This document shows, piece by piece, positions 12,591 through 24,059 of a DNA stretch of 64,000 bases. The notes below the pieces were generated by a model that was not told the DNA's origin, did not search any database, and worked only from the letters and a program-made list of their open reading frames with translations. This DNA is from Physcomitrium patens (lineage: Eukaryota > Streptophyta > Bryopsida > Funariales > Funariaceae): the NCBI RefSeq assembly GCF_000002425.4, contig NC_037264.1:16303391-16367390 (forward strand), written 5' to 3'. The translations under genes were made by a program, and so were the position numbers. Position 1 is the stretch's first letter, and each line of letters starts with the position of its first letter.

Positions 12591-14114
12591 TTGTATGATG
12601 CATTGAAGTCCACGGATGCTATCAAGTGGGAGAATACTATGGAAGAAGAATACAAATCACTCATAGACAATAGAACATGGGAATTGACTCAACTTCCACC
12701 AAATCGATCTTCAATTAGTTGTAAGTGGGTGTTTAGAACCAAAAGGGATATAATAGATAATATTACGAGATACAAGGCTAGATTGGTTGCCAAAGGCTAC
12801 TCACAAGTTGCTAGTATTCATTTTAATGAGATATTTGCTCTAGTGGCCAAATTCACCACCATTAGAATCATTGTAGAAATTGGGGTAGCAATAGACTTGG
12901 AGATGCATCAAATGGATGTGAAGACACCATTCTTGAATGGAAGCTTAAAAAAAGACATCTATATGGATCAACCTCAAGGATTTGTTGAAGATGGAAATGA
13001 ACATCTTGTTTGTAAGTTGAAGAAATCTTTGTATGGACTAAAGCAATCTCCAAGGACATGGTACCAACGCATTGATACTTTCTTTGTAACTGAAGAATTT
13101 GTAAGGAGTGAGGTTGATCATTCCTTGTATGTGATACAATCAAATGAATTCATATTGATTGTCATCTTATATGTTGATGATTTGATTATCTTAACCAATA
13201 CTATGAAGATGATGGATTGGTTGAAGACAAAGTTAGAAAGAGAGTATGAGATGAGTGATTTGGGAGAGCTTCACTATTGTTTAGGATTGGAGTTTATGAG
13301 AGATTGTACTAACAAGACCATTACAATGAGCCAAAGCAAGTATATTGAAGAGGTGTTGAAATGATTCAACATGGAGGAGTGTAAGCCTATTAAAACACCT
13401 TTGGAAGCTAATTTGAAGTTGATAAAGCTCACGGATGAAGAATTTACTGAAGTTGAAGGTCAAATACAAGGAATTCCATACAAGGCAATAGTAGGCTCAC
13501 TAATGTATGCAATGGTTGGCACAAAGGTGGATCTTGCATATGCGGTGAGTGTTGTGAGCCAACACATGTCAAAGGCTGGACTAATCCATTGGACAACCAT
13601 CAAAAGAATCATGAGATACTTAAAAGGTACTTTGAACTTCAAATTGTACATTGGAGGTGATAACATTACTTTGCATGATTATTGTAATGCAGATTAGGCT
13701 GGAGATATAAATGATAGAAGATCAACAATATGGTATGTGTTCTTTGTTGGAATGGGAGCTATATCATGGAATTACAAGACACAACCAATAATTACAAGGT
13801 CTACAATGGAGGCGGAGTACATGATAGCAAGCCATGGTGCAATAGAAGTAATAGAGCTAAGACAACTTTTGGAGGACATTGGAGATGTGCAAATAGAAGC
13901 AACTCCAATGGAGTTTGACAATCAAGGATGTCTTGCATTTGGAAAGAATCCCAAGCATCATTCAAAGATAAAACACATTGACATTCAACATCACTTCATA
14001 AGAGAGAAGATTGAAATGGGAGCGAGTGATATGAAGTATTGTGCAACAGAAGACATGCTTACTTATTTGTTGACAAAGGCATTAGTAAAGGATAGACATC
14101 ACATATTAACATAG
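12591..14114 (+). pseudogene. Copia element 1 reverse transcriptase and RNase H
   Basis: Copia-type reverse transcriptase (RVT_2) in one frame broken by stops near 13364 and 13697. Visible landmarks are WENTMEEEYKSLIDNRTWEL at the start, CKWVFRTK, the fingers/palm block MDVKTPFLNGSL, KKSLYGLKQSPRTWYQRID, and the catalytic YVDDLIIL near 13169-13192. RNase H follows (VDLAYAVSVVSQHMSK, then NDRRSTIWYVFF, TMEAEYMIASHGAIE, HIDIQHHFIREKIE). The stop at 13695-13697 is TAG where this family has W, and the one at 13362-13364 is TGA just before FNM, where R is expected. Active-site residues are otherwise retained, so decay is moderate. Confidence 0.9.
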
Positions 14115-14144
14115 GTTTTAGGATTGAAAGCCCTTTGATCAATA

Positions 14145-14156
14145 GCAAAGTGGGAG
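14145..14156 (+). promoter_or_regulatory. Polypurine tract of copia element 1
   Basis: GCAAAGTGGGAG directly precedes the 3' LTR. It is the purine-rich site expected to prime plus-strand DNA synthesis. Confidence 0.65.
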
Positions 14157-14493
14157 TATTGAAGTAAGTCACTTAATAAAAGGTATTATCTTAAGTAAGT
14201 TGTTAATGATAAAAAGACAAAAAAAAAGTATAAGGAAGTTATTATGGTGGCTTGTAGGATTTGTAGGTGGCGGCTAGAATTTGTAGGTGGTAGCTAGGTT
14301 AAAAAAGAACCTAGGATTTATTTGGATGAAGTAGAAATGGATGTAATGTCGATGGAAGTTGCCTCGTTGGTTGGCAACCACCACCTATAAGTAACAAGAA
14401 TTGGAAGTAAGAATTATCTTACTCCATACTCTCTTTTGTGAGTAACCTTGCTGATGCTAAGTGTTGTGACTTCAAAGTGCTTGTTTTTCAATA
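14157..14493 (+). repeat. 3' LTR of copia element 1
   Basis: A 337-bp copy of 9406-9740. It begins TATTGAAGTAAGTCAC, with the canonical TG mutated to TA, and ends TTTTTCAATA. It differs from the 5' LTR by scattered substitutions and a small duplicated segment near 14270-14300. It is followed at once by GTTTA (14494-14498), the right target duplication. Confidence 0.88.
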
Positions 14494-14498
14494 GTTTA

Positions 14499-16480
14499 AT
14501 TCTAATAGCTAAAAGTTCTTTTCTTCTCATTTTATCTTTTTATAGTAGCACATTCTAAGTAGATACCTTCTCTTCAATTGGCATAGTAGGTTTTTGACTT
14601 GTCATGAGATCAATAGGCATATTTTTTGTTACTGAACTATGGATTATTTTGTCAGTCCACAATGCAAATGGCAAAAGTCGTGGCCATTTTCTAATCTTTT
14701 CATTACAAGCTTTAACTAATGCTTTTATAATTAGTAAATGAACACGTTTACTTTTAGCATTTCCTTCAAGATTATAAGTAGTAGTCAATGATAACTTAAC
14801 TCCACATCTTTTAAATAATTCTCAAGCTTCTTGTACATTTAATTCTCTATAATCTGTAGTGCTTTTTCTTATACATTCATAGCGGTAAATAACATCTTCA
14901 AGCAAAAATATACAAATTTTATCTATAGACTTTGTTCTTAATATTCTACCTTCTATTTGATTTGATAAATCTTCATGAGTTAAGACCAAATATCTCATTT
15001 TTCATAATCATATTTATATAATAATCAAATCAACAATCTACTTAAAATGAACAGCCAAAAAATATGTAGGATGGAAACCATCTCAATGTTATATATTAGA
15101 ATATGTTTGATAAGTTTCATAAAATTCTACAAATAAAAGTATATCCTAATACATATTTTTCTACCAATATTGCTCTTTAAAGTTGATAAAAGTAGCTCAA
15201 ATTTTCCTATGCCATGTTCATAAATTATCATAATTTTTTTTAATAATTTTTGTTGTTCTTCTTTCTTCTTAGTACTTGTTGTGGCATTCCAATCTCTTTC
15301 TTTGGTCTCTTCTATAAAATCCTTCTTGATGCAAAAATCCATATGTCTCCTTCCTTATTTGTTTAAATTTTTTTGTAGACCAATTTTTTTCTTTAGTTAA
15401 GGTATTCAAATAAAAACCAATATTTAATAACTCTCTTTCATACATCTCTTCAAAAAAAACTTGTCTTTCTTATTAAGATTTAATACTAAATAAAATTTTG
15501 ATCTAACATCATCAATGTCTTCAATCATTTCATTTTTTTCTTTCATATCTTGCTTAAGACAACATGTCTACTACCAAATTGTCTTTTCTAGCAACATGCC
15601 TAAATTTTGGATTTAATGATTTGATATAATAAATCCATCTTAACATTGTAATATCTAATCTTGAAAAATTAATAATTATTTTAAGGAATAGCAAGTAATT
15701 TGTTTCAATTACTACCACTGCTCTATTTAAATAATCTTTTTCAGCTTTTATAGCTGAAATAACTCCCCATAGTTCTCTTTTGACTTGAAAATATGCACGT
15801 TGATGAGAACTCAAAACTTTAGTTCCAAATTGAATTGCAAATTTGTTCCCACTTAAATCATCTTGATCTATAGCCCACCGAATAGTAATAGGATTAGTAT
15901 CTATAATAAGTATTACTTATGTATTACATTCATAGTCAATTCTTCTTAAAATTGGAGGTATCAATAATAACATCTTTAGCTTTTGTATTACATTAGTATG
16001 CTTTCTTTTCCATTTAAATTGAAAACTCTTGCATAATAATTCATACAATGGATTTGCTATGTGAGCATAATGACAAATCCATATATGATAAAAACATGCA
16101 AGTCCTTAAAAACCTATGTACTTTTGTTAATAAATCACATATATCCTTCATCTTTTCAATTGCATCAACTTTACTTGGATTTGATTTCTTTTCATAAAAT
16201 CTTTACAAATATCCAACAATAATAACTACTGATACTCCAAATGTAGATTTTGCTCCCAAAAGTATAAGATGAATTTCTTCAAGTTGTGTTAAAATCTTTT
16301 CACAATCTTATATATGGTCAACAATATACTTGCAACACACCCTTTCATCTAATGTCTCATCTTTTTCTCCTTCTTTAAATCCTTTGATAGAAACATTATT
16401 TAAAAAAATCATAGTTTTTTTAAGAATGAAGACTTTTAATATCTTATTCATTCTATTCATCATATATGCAAGTGGCTCTA
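14499..16480 (-). pseudogene. Ty3/gypsy element 1, reverse transcriptase to integrase (decayed)
   Basis: Minus-strand remnants in gypsy pol order. Reverse-transcriptase-like pieces lie at about 15880-16480. RNase H is at 15554-15814 (QRAYFQVKRELWGVISAIKA, then MLRWIYYIKSLNPKFRHVA and KDNLVVDMLS). Linker sequence is around 15127-15342. The integrase C-terminal half is at 14555-14788 (IIKALVKACNEKIRKWPRLL, PFALWTDKIIHSSVTKNMP). The sequence reaches MRRKELLAIRIK at the copia insertion and resumes at 9400. Many stops and frameshifts are present. Its own LTRs were not recognised. Sequence above 16480 is AT-rich and unassigned. Confidence 0.78.
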
Positions 16481-17545
16481 CTTGAAAAAATCATATCTCA
16501 AGCATCTCAAATAAAATTTCTACAAGATTTGAGAAGGTAGAAGCATGTTAGAGTTAACCTTGATCACACTAAATTTCACATGCATTGAATTCTCAAGGAA
16601 TTATTGGTGAATTTTTGAGTGTGAAGGTTGACTGCCTATAATTTGATATCTCAAGGTATTTTATTGTTTCCTCTCTAATCATTCTCTAATCATATTCTTT
16701 AGCACCTAATCTGCTATATTAAATCTTACTTATCTTATTATTCTTAATTAATATTATTTAATAATTTTTAAGAACTTTTCACTCATTCCAATAATTAATG
16801 GTAAAGTTTTATCTTTTCACCTATCTTTATCTTTAAAAGATAAAAGAAAACAATTAACCTTATCTTTTTATTTTTACCTTTTACTTTTAATATTAGTTTA
16901 TAACTTTTATTTTTTATGTTTAATTTTTTTACTTTAATTATTTTTAAAATTTTTATTTAATTTTTAATTATTAATTCTAATTTATTTTATTTTATTTTAT
17001 TCTTTTCTTTATTTATAATTTTTAGAGTTTAAACTTGATTAAAAAAACCTCAAAAGGTAATTAATTTATTTGATTATAATGTTAAATAAATCATAAAAAA
17101 TTATATACTTGACTTATTATGTTTAATTGAAGTAATTGTAATTATTATATCATTTATTTGTTTTTATTTATTTTTCTTTTATTTTTTATTTTTTTATATA
17201 TTTATGATTTAAATACCTACCTAAGTTAATATTGAATTTTAATCTAAGTCACAATTGAATCAAATTGAATTTAAGTGAAGGAAGAAAATATCACTCACAT
17301 TCAAACTCAAAGAAGATTTGGAAATAATATAGATACAAATAACATCCTTACTCCCTAAACAATACTATGGAAATTTGAAAGATTGTGACAGCAACTAATT
17401 AAATATTTAGTGGACCAATAACTTGGAACAATAAAATTACTATCATAAAATAAATCTTAGATAGATATAGTATTATTTGCAATAGTACTATTTGAATAGT
17501 CAAATGAGTATGAGGATAAGATGATTTTTGACCAAAATGGATGGA

Positions 17546-18600
17546 TGTCAAGGATATGAATCTCAAAGAACCAAAAAATTAATATATTCTTGTGTCATTC
17601 AAAAAGACTAGATAATCACTTAAAGATGGTATAATACTATAATGGAATGGTTATTAACAAAGATAAAAAAAAATAAAAAAAATAAAAAAAAAATAGAGTC
17701 TTTTGAAACAAGTCTAAAATCAAGAAAAGCATTGATAAGAATGAAGAAGGCTTCACTCTTATCTCTATATATACTATCTAATTAAGAGCTATCTAGCAAC
17801 AGTCTATAGGTGTCAAAGACAAGAACTTGATGAAAGTAAATAAATAAGTATAATAAAATCAAAATAAAGAAGTATGCATATTAAAAAGAAATTGGAATGG
17901 TTATTACTAAAAGACAAGGAAACTAGAGACTCATGAATCTAGACTAGAAGCAAGAAAAGAGTTGAGAAAAGTGAAGAGGGCTTTATTCTTGTCTCTATAT
18001 ATACTATTTAACTAGAGCTACATGGCAATGTTCTATAGGACCTCTAATATGTGTTAACTATGCAAGGTACATGTCTTAGCTTACAAGGCAAGTTTTCAAT
18101 GTATATGCCACATAGTTAACTTGTTCTTCAAGCTACCAACATATGTAGCATATGGCTAACTTGTTGACCACGTTTCTAATCTAAAAAGATAATTATAGAC
18201 ACCTATAAAATCAAAGCAGCATCTATGAAGCTTCTAAAAAGCTTTTGTAGAAGATATTATGGAATTAATCTACTTTTATTTACTTTTATATAATCGTATA
18301 GGTAATTATTGGTTTACATGTATATGTCCATGATAATAGGACCTCAAACATGTGTCCAACTTATAAGACAAGTATTTAACTCACAAAAAAAACTTCTTAG
18401 ATATATATGCCACATAATTAGCTTGTATAACAAGCTACTAACATGTGTGATATGTGGTTAACTTTTTGACCAAGTTTCCAATTTAACAATCAACTACACA
18501 ACTTTATAAAATCAAATACACATTTATGAAGCTTTTAAGAAGCTTTGCCATAAGATAATATCAAATCTATCTATATTTATCTTCTATCTAATATTTATTA
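17546..18600 (+). repeat. LTR family X, copy X1, split by a second solo LTR
   Basis: The left half (17546-17810) begins TGTCAAGGATATG and contains CTCTATATATACTATC, a TATA-like promoter block. The right half runs from 18336 to about 18600 (ACCTCAAACATGTGTCC, then TATGAAGCTTTTAAGAAGC). The two halves are colinear with copies near 50657/60805 and 61322 once X2 (17811-18335) is removed. No coding sequence. Host-proximal boundaries are less certain than the internal junctions. Confidence 0.6.
17811..18335 (+). mobile_element. Solo LTR of family X (X2) with target duplication
   Basis: A 525-bp unit beginning TGTCAAAGACAAG and ending ATGTCCATGATA, flanked on both sides by ATAGG (17806-17810 and 18336-18340). 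It interrupts another member of the same family (X1), whose sequence continues on either side. It includes the TATA-like CTCTATATATACTATTT near 17991-18007 and the stem-like ATGAAGCTTCTAAAAAGC near 18213. TG...TA ends, a 5-bp duplication and no internal genes indicate a solo LTR left by LTR-LTR recombination. Confidence 0.8.
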
Positions 18601-18654
18601 TTTATATATATATATATATTCATAAAAATTTCTTGAATGTTTTTTTTGTATAGA

Positions 18655-18985
18655 TTATATCAATTTGAAGAATATTCATGCTATATTTGATGGTATAACA
18701 AACTTGAAGCATTTGTGATTTGAAGGATATGAGAATTTGAAAGACATGCCTGTGGAATTGAAACATCTCTCATCTTTGTGAAAATTATCACTTAAAAGTT
18801 GTATAAAGATAAAGATTAAATATGATTTCTTTAGTACATTGATATCTTTGATACACTTGGATTTGAGTTATTGTGTTAAAGTACAAACAATACCCAATGC
18901 ATCTTCTTTTTTTTTAATAACTTAAGATATGAAATTATTTTAGTAGTGCAAGAATGATTTGGAAGTTTATTAGCATAGTATAAGT
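18655..18985 (+). pseudogene. LRR fragment related to the kinase-NB-LRR pseudogene
   Basis: The plus strand reads NLKNIHAIFDGITNLKHL, a stop, then FEGYENLKDMPVELKHLSSL and IKIKYDFFSTLISLIHLDLS, all LRR motifs. It closely matches the LRR part of the 3160-6420 pseudogene. The shared non-coding tail (ATGATTTGGAAGTTTATTAG) also matches, so the two are duplicates of one locus or a captured fragment. No kinase or NB-ARC sequence was seen next to it. It lies just beyond the X1 repeat. Confidence 0.75.
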
Positions 18986-18989
18986 GATA

Positions 18990-21633
18990 ATATATTTTTA
19001 TAATAGAAAAATAATAGAAAAATTAGATTTATTTTATATGAACTTTAGGTATTAACATGGTTATTAACACAAATTAGAAGGTTGGTAGATACTTTCTTCT
19101 ATGGGACAATGCTAAAGAAGTCTTATTTTTATAATAACACGAAAATAAATTTTAAATTTTAATAAGACTCTATATAATAGGTATTGATACAAAGAACTGA
19201 ACATACTAAATTAAGTTTATATATAGACTTACAAGCATTATATAAGAAATTTGAGGCAATTCCAAAAACTACAATCTTCTTTGTCATTTACTTATACAAT
19301 AATTTTTAATAATTTAATAAATAATAAATGATATAGAAAAAAAAAATAATAATAATAATATAAAAAAAAAGCTATTTTGTTGTTTTTCAAGACCTAGGTG
19401 ATGTAAGAAAATAAACTCCTACTCTTAAATTTCTATAACTTTATAAAATTTACATGCTACCTTAACTACATATATTAATCAAATTTTATCTATTAAATAG
19501 ATCTTTGTAATATCTTAATCATTTGCAAAAAAAATCTTAAAATAAAATAATCAAATGAAATAATTTATTTAATCAAATAAATTAACTGAATTAAATTAGA
19601 TTTTATTTATTATATAAAAAAATCAAAAAAAATCAAAAAAAAAAAAAAAAAAAACCATCTTTAATTGACTACATGCATTATTGTTTTTGTCAAAAGTGAA
19701 TCAATACTATAGAATTAACTTAACTTTTTATTAATCAAAAATCAAAATTTACATATTTTTATTGCAGATTACCAAGATCACAAGGTATTTATTAGGTATT
19801 TTTTGAATTGTTGAATGGTAGAAAGATAATGCAAAGTTTTATTTTTCTAAGTTACAAAATATTACAAATTATTTTTTAAGGTTGTAGTTGGCCAATTACA
19901 AAGCTTACTTGCTTTAATAATCTCCTCATAAGATAACACATCTTTACATCTATTGATTGTTTACGAAGCTCTTTGTGGTCTTGAAATTTGTCTCTCATTT
20001 ATTTGTTGCAACAATGTTATAGATCATATGCTAAAGCTTAAAAGATATTTTAAATCATCTATTCTTGACTGAGATATAGTTCATTGCTCTTGTTGTGCGT
20101 TGCAATATTCTTGATTTAATGAAAGATCCATAATTGAAGATATATTGGATACTAAGACATTATGGAGTGTAATATATGATCTAAACACATAACAATATAT
20201 ACAAGCTAGATCTGAAGGTGAAAGTAATATACACATGCTAAATCTAAAAAACATCATTGATATCACTTTATGATCTAAACATAAAGTAATATACTTTGAA
20301 TGAACAATGGTGAGCTAAGAACAGAGGCAGCCTTTGGTGAAGGCGTAGCAACTTTGAAAGTGTCTATCAATTGTTATATTATTATAATAGTTTTTTGATT
20401 TTGGCACAATTGAGTGTCTGACTTAAAATTGGCATGACTTCTCCTCAAATTTCAATTAGCATGATGTAATAAGATCACTCTTGCTTGTATTTTCATTTAG
20501 ATGATAGAAATTTTTTTTGATATTGATTCAATTTTTTGTATGTAGAAGTTTTTCATGTCTCAAATGTCTTAGATTTTTTTAATAAAAAGATACAACACCT
20601 AAAAGATGTTAATATCTAAGAAATTCATTTCAAAATATTAATCTATTTTTTGATTATTCATTGATATTTTTAATATGATTTAAGGTAAAATAAAGCATAA
20701 CATAAGATCCATAGTTTATTCTTGCATAAAATATTAGGCCTTTGATCTTCTAACTTTTAGAATGTAAAAATAGTAGATTGTCATCAAATAATAGGCATTA
20801 CTAAATATATCTAAAAAGATGGATAGGCTATTTTTTTACTATCCAAGTCTTGAAATAGTATCTCTTATAAGCTTAAAAAATACCTTCAAATTTCATTAAT
20901 GTTATTATGTCACTTCTTTAAAGTGTGGCAAGTAGGTAGTTCTTGGAATCTACAAAGAAAAAAAAAATCTTAATCAATAAGAGGTGAACTCTTCTTCTTT
21001 ATTCACAATGGTGATTTTTTTTTATATAATTAAAATTTTAAATTACATGTGATAGTTAATATTTATAAATATAGATGCTAACTTAAAAACTGCCACATTT
21101 TTTGTGATGTTTTCATGCATCAATTTAATTGTAGAGAAGGTTTTTCTTATTGGGTGTGAAACTTATAAGATGTGGCAAAGTTTATCAATGCTTCCAATAA
21201 AATCAAAAAAACTAACATAGCAGCCAAAGAAGGAGCTCAATTGCAACTAATAAAGCCTCCAAAAGGCATCAGTAAGGTTGCACCATGAGTAAAGAGGCTC
21301 TTTGGGAAGTTGTCAAGAAGTGGATATATAGAATTTGTGCTTTATTAGCAATTTTCATATACTATTCCTAATATTTCTCACAACTCATTTATCTTTGAAT
21401 GTAGTAAATTAAATTCTAATAAATTTTTTACTAATTTATAAATGATAGTTACATTGAAAATTATATAATACTTAGCACTGGTGCTTGATGAAAATTTAGT
21501 AAATTTTTACATTTTATTTGGCATAGATTCAATTATTTGGCATGAATTCAACTAGGAGTGGTCATTTTTTGACTTAGCAACTGCAAATTAAACATTTTGA
21601 CACCTTTTTTGCAGCCAATGGCATGGATTTTTA

Positions 21634-21667
<34 letters not shown>

Positions 21668-21856
21668 AAAAAAATACAACTTTTGAATGGTTTATATATA
21701 TATTATATATTATATATAATAATTAACAGTAGTTTTTTTTGGTATATATTTTGAATTTAAAATTTTGATATTTTAATATTTTACTTATGATATAAATTGT
21801 GTAGTTAGCTATATTAATTTTATATTAAATTTACATGATTTTTTATAAATAAATAA

Positions 21857-21898
<42 letters not shown>

Positions 21899-22511
21899 GC
21901 ATGTATTTATTCCATGATCTTTGCTAATTTTTTTTAAGTGCATAAGTAAAATTATCTATATGTTTGTATATAAGATAAGTAAAGAATTATATTTTCTAAT
22001 TTTTAAATCATAAAATATTATAAAATATCACATTTTTAATATTGATAAAATTAGAAAAAAATAATAATAATATATTTTTATTTTTTATTTTTTATTTTTT
22101 GTATTGATCTAAATTATGGAGTACATAAAAATAACATTCATAACATAGAAATAAAAGTTAGGCAATAGAATTGCTAGGAAATATAACTTTTATATTTTGG
22201 TAATATGATAAATAGTTTTATTTAGGTTTTAAAAATATATGGCTTTTAATAGAAGCATAAGATTGGAGCACAAATGCACCTTATTATTCATATGAACAAT
22301 GACTCCAATAAAGTTCATAATTAGATTCAAATCCTCAATAAGCAATTTTTAGATGGAGATTTAGTTACATTATAAATAAATAAATCCTTTACCCACCAAT
22401 AGTTAAAACTTACCATGATGGAGTTTTAAAATATGTATAATATTTAACATATTTAGATAAAATATTTAATGCAATGTAAAAATAGAAACAACAATTCAAA
22501 TTATCTTGTAG

Positions 22512-22552
<41 letters not shown>

Positions 22553-22860
22553 TTAAAAAAAAACCTTAGAATTGTTAAAAAGAAACACCTAAAAAAAGAA
22601 CAAAAGAAATTTAAGAATTTTAATAAATGAACAATTAAAGTCACTAAACTGATGAAGAAAAACAAGAACAAAATAGATATATATATATATATATATATTT
22701 TCTTCTTGTTCTATATATATATATATATATATAGAAAAGAGATAAATATATATATATACATATATAGAAGAGATATATATATGGAAATATATATATATAT
22801 ATATATATATATATCTTTCAGCCACAATTATTTACTTAAGTGAAACTGCATACTTTCTTT
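18990..22860. other. AT-rich region with microsatellites, no gene recognised
   Basis: Extremely AT-rich with poly(A) runs (19632-19655, 22517-22549) and (TA)n arrays (21637-21664, 21858-21894, and a cluster at 22676-22815). A stretch around 20040-20340 has mixed composition and some gag-like reading but was too broken to call. Open frames inside 22589-22843 are artefacts of TA repeats. Confidence 0.5.
22676..22815. repeat. Compound TA/GATA-like microsatellite cluster
   Basis: Four (TA)n blocks separated by short purine-rich linkers such as GAAAAGAGATAAATA and GAAGAGATATATATATGG. Blocks can pair with themselves and each other, so replication slippage or hairpin formation is likely. Confidence 0.85.
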
Positions 22861-23637
22861 CAATGTCCGAAATCTTTTTTTTTCTAAATTGAAGTCTTGA
22901 AACAAAAGCTCCAATTTTTTATCAAGATCATTCCATTTTTATTTTCATTTTATTTTTTCCTTCCTGAAGTTGATTTGTCTTCCCAGTACAATCATCTTTC
23001 AACCGCAACCTCCGATCCCACTTCGAAGTTGATCATGGTAATCGCTAGAAAAGTAACAATGTTCTCCCACTAGCAAATTCTCAGAAGTGTTGGGTTTGAG
23101 CGATGTTTTGTTGCGATGGCTGCCATCCAACATTATCTACCAGATGATAATCGCTACTGGCTACGTTAAAAGATATGTAGAGTCTTACACCCCAAGTCGT
23201 ACCTGAGACACAACAACCTAAATAGATACAACTTCTGTGAAATCTCCAGCAGCTTTGATATTGGAATTTGCGCTAACAGAGCCATAGTGACATCCAGTCA
23301 GACAGCAGTCAACTTGAATCCAAATTCAGTGTCATTATTTTCAATTACACGGCACATCTTTGGATGGGTTTCCTCAATCTGCTAAATTCGGATTCAAATG
23401 GTGAGCCATCTAACCACGGGCACCATTAACCACTGCAAGCATCGGCAGGAGTGCAGCTCTGGACCGAAGCCGGGACCCAGCAAACAACGCCGGTTCTCTC
23501 CCCTCCCCCCCCCCATGTTCATCGCCGGCGTCATTTCTGTAGCTGAGCGAGACTTCCGCATCGATAATCACGGAGCTCCAAAAATACGAGCTGCGAAGAG
23601 AGATGAGCTGTACACTGATTGTTTCCAGGCTTGATTA
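22861..23637. other. Host intergenic DNA left of copia element 2
   Basis: Moderate-GC, non-repetitive sequence ending where the 3' LTR of copia element 2 begins. It resembles the gene-island DNA that resumes at 30724, and the two were probably contiguous before insertion. The 78-codon frame at 23398-23634 has no recognised domain and was not called. Confidence 0.45.
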
Positions 23638-23903
23638 TGTTGAGAATGTTTAGAAAGACACAAGAGTAGTAGTAAGTAATACACACACAAGAATAATAGT
23701 AAGTAATACACCCAAAAGGGTTTTGAAGGAGAGAGAGCTTCACACATAAAAATCTATTGATCTGGTTGAGTCTAGTATAGTATACAAGAAGAGAAGGGGA
23801 GAGGATAAGCAATTTCTCTCCACTACATTCCAAATACTATAGTTATAATATTTACTATAGTAAATATTATAGAGAGCGCCGGCCACATTTAATGCTCTCA
23901 TCA
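23638..23903 (-). repeat. 3' LTR of copia element 2
   Basis: A 266-bp unit on the minus strand, starting TGATGAGAGC and ending TCTAAACATTCTCAACA. It matches 30491-30723 in the blocks GAGAGCTTCACACATAAAA, ATCTATTGATCTGG and CTCCACTACATTCCAAATAC. Relative to the other LTR it has an extra 30-bp block near 23855-23885. A purine tract (GAGCGAGGAGGAG, minus strand, 23904-23918) lies directly upstream in element orientation. Confidence 0.82.
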
Positions 23904-24059
23904 CTCCTCCTCGCTCATCATAATATTCATATAATATAAAATTTGTATAGAATTATGATCTATACTTTTTTGTAATCTCGCAAGATCAACAATTGTTGCC
24001 TCATTAAAACCTTATTTAGAAAAACCTTATTGTATTTAACAACAAAACTATAGATGAAG

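Larger units (their letters stand above)
9406..14493 (+). mobile_element. Ty1/copia retrotransposon 1, structurally complete, coding-dead
   Basis: A 5088-bp copia element with a 5' LTR (9406-9740), a primer site directly after it, gag, protease, integrase, reverse transcriptase and RNase H in copia order, a purine tract (14145-14156) and a 3' LTR (14157-14493), flanked by the 5-bp duplication GTTTA. It lies inside the integrase gene of gypsy element 1, which resumes on both sides. The polyprotein is broken by in-frame stops and at least one frameshift. Several stops sit where tryptophan or arginine is expected, suggesting G-to-A or C-to-T decay. It could be mobilised only by proteins from intact relatives. 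Confidence 0.92.

Noticed and set aside
20040..20340. Possible copia gag fragment (ILDTKTLW-like reading)
   Set aside because: Too short and broken to separate from chance in AT-rich DNA, and no adjoining protease or polymerase.
22589..22843. Two overlapping open frames of 60-78 codons on opposite strands
   Set aside because: They encode only IYIYIY-type repeats from (TA)n DNA; both are artefacts of the microsatellite.
23398..23634. 78-codon plus-strand frame with proline-rich segment
   Set aside because: No recognised domain, no splice-joined extension and an unremarkable frame in moderate-GC DNA; not supported as a gene.
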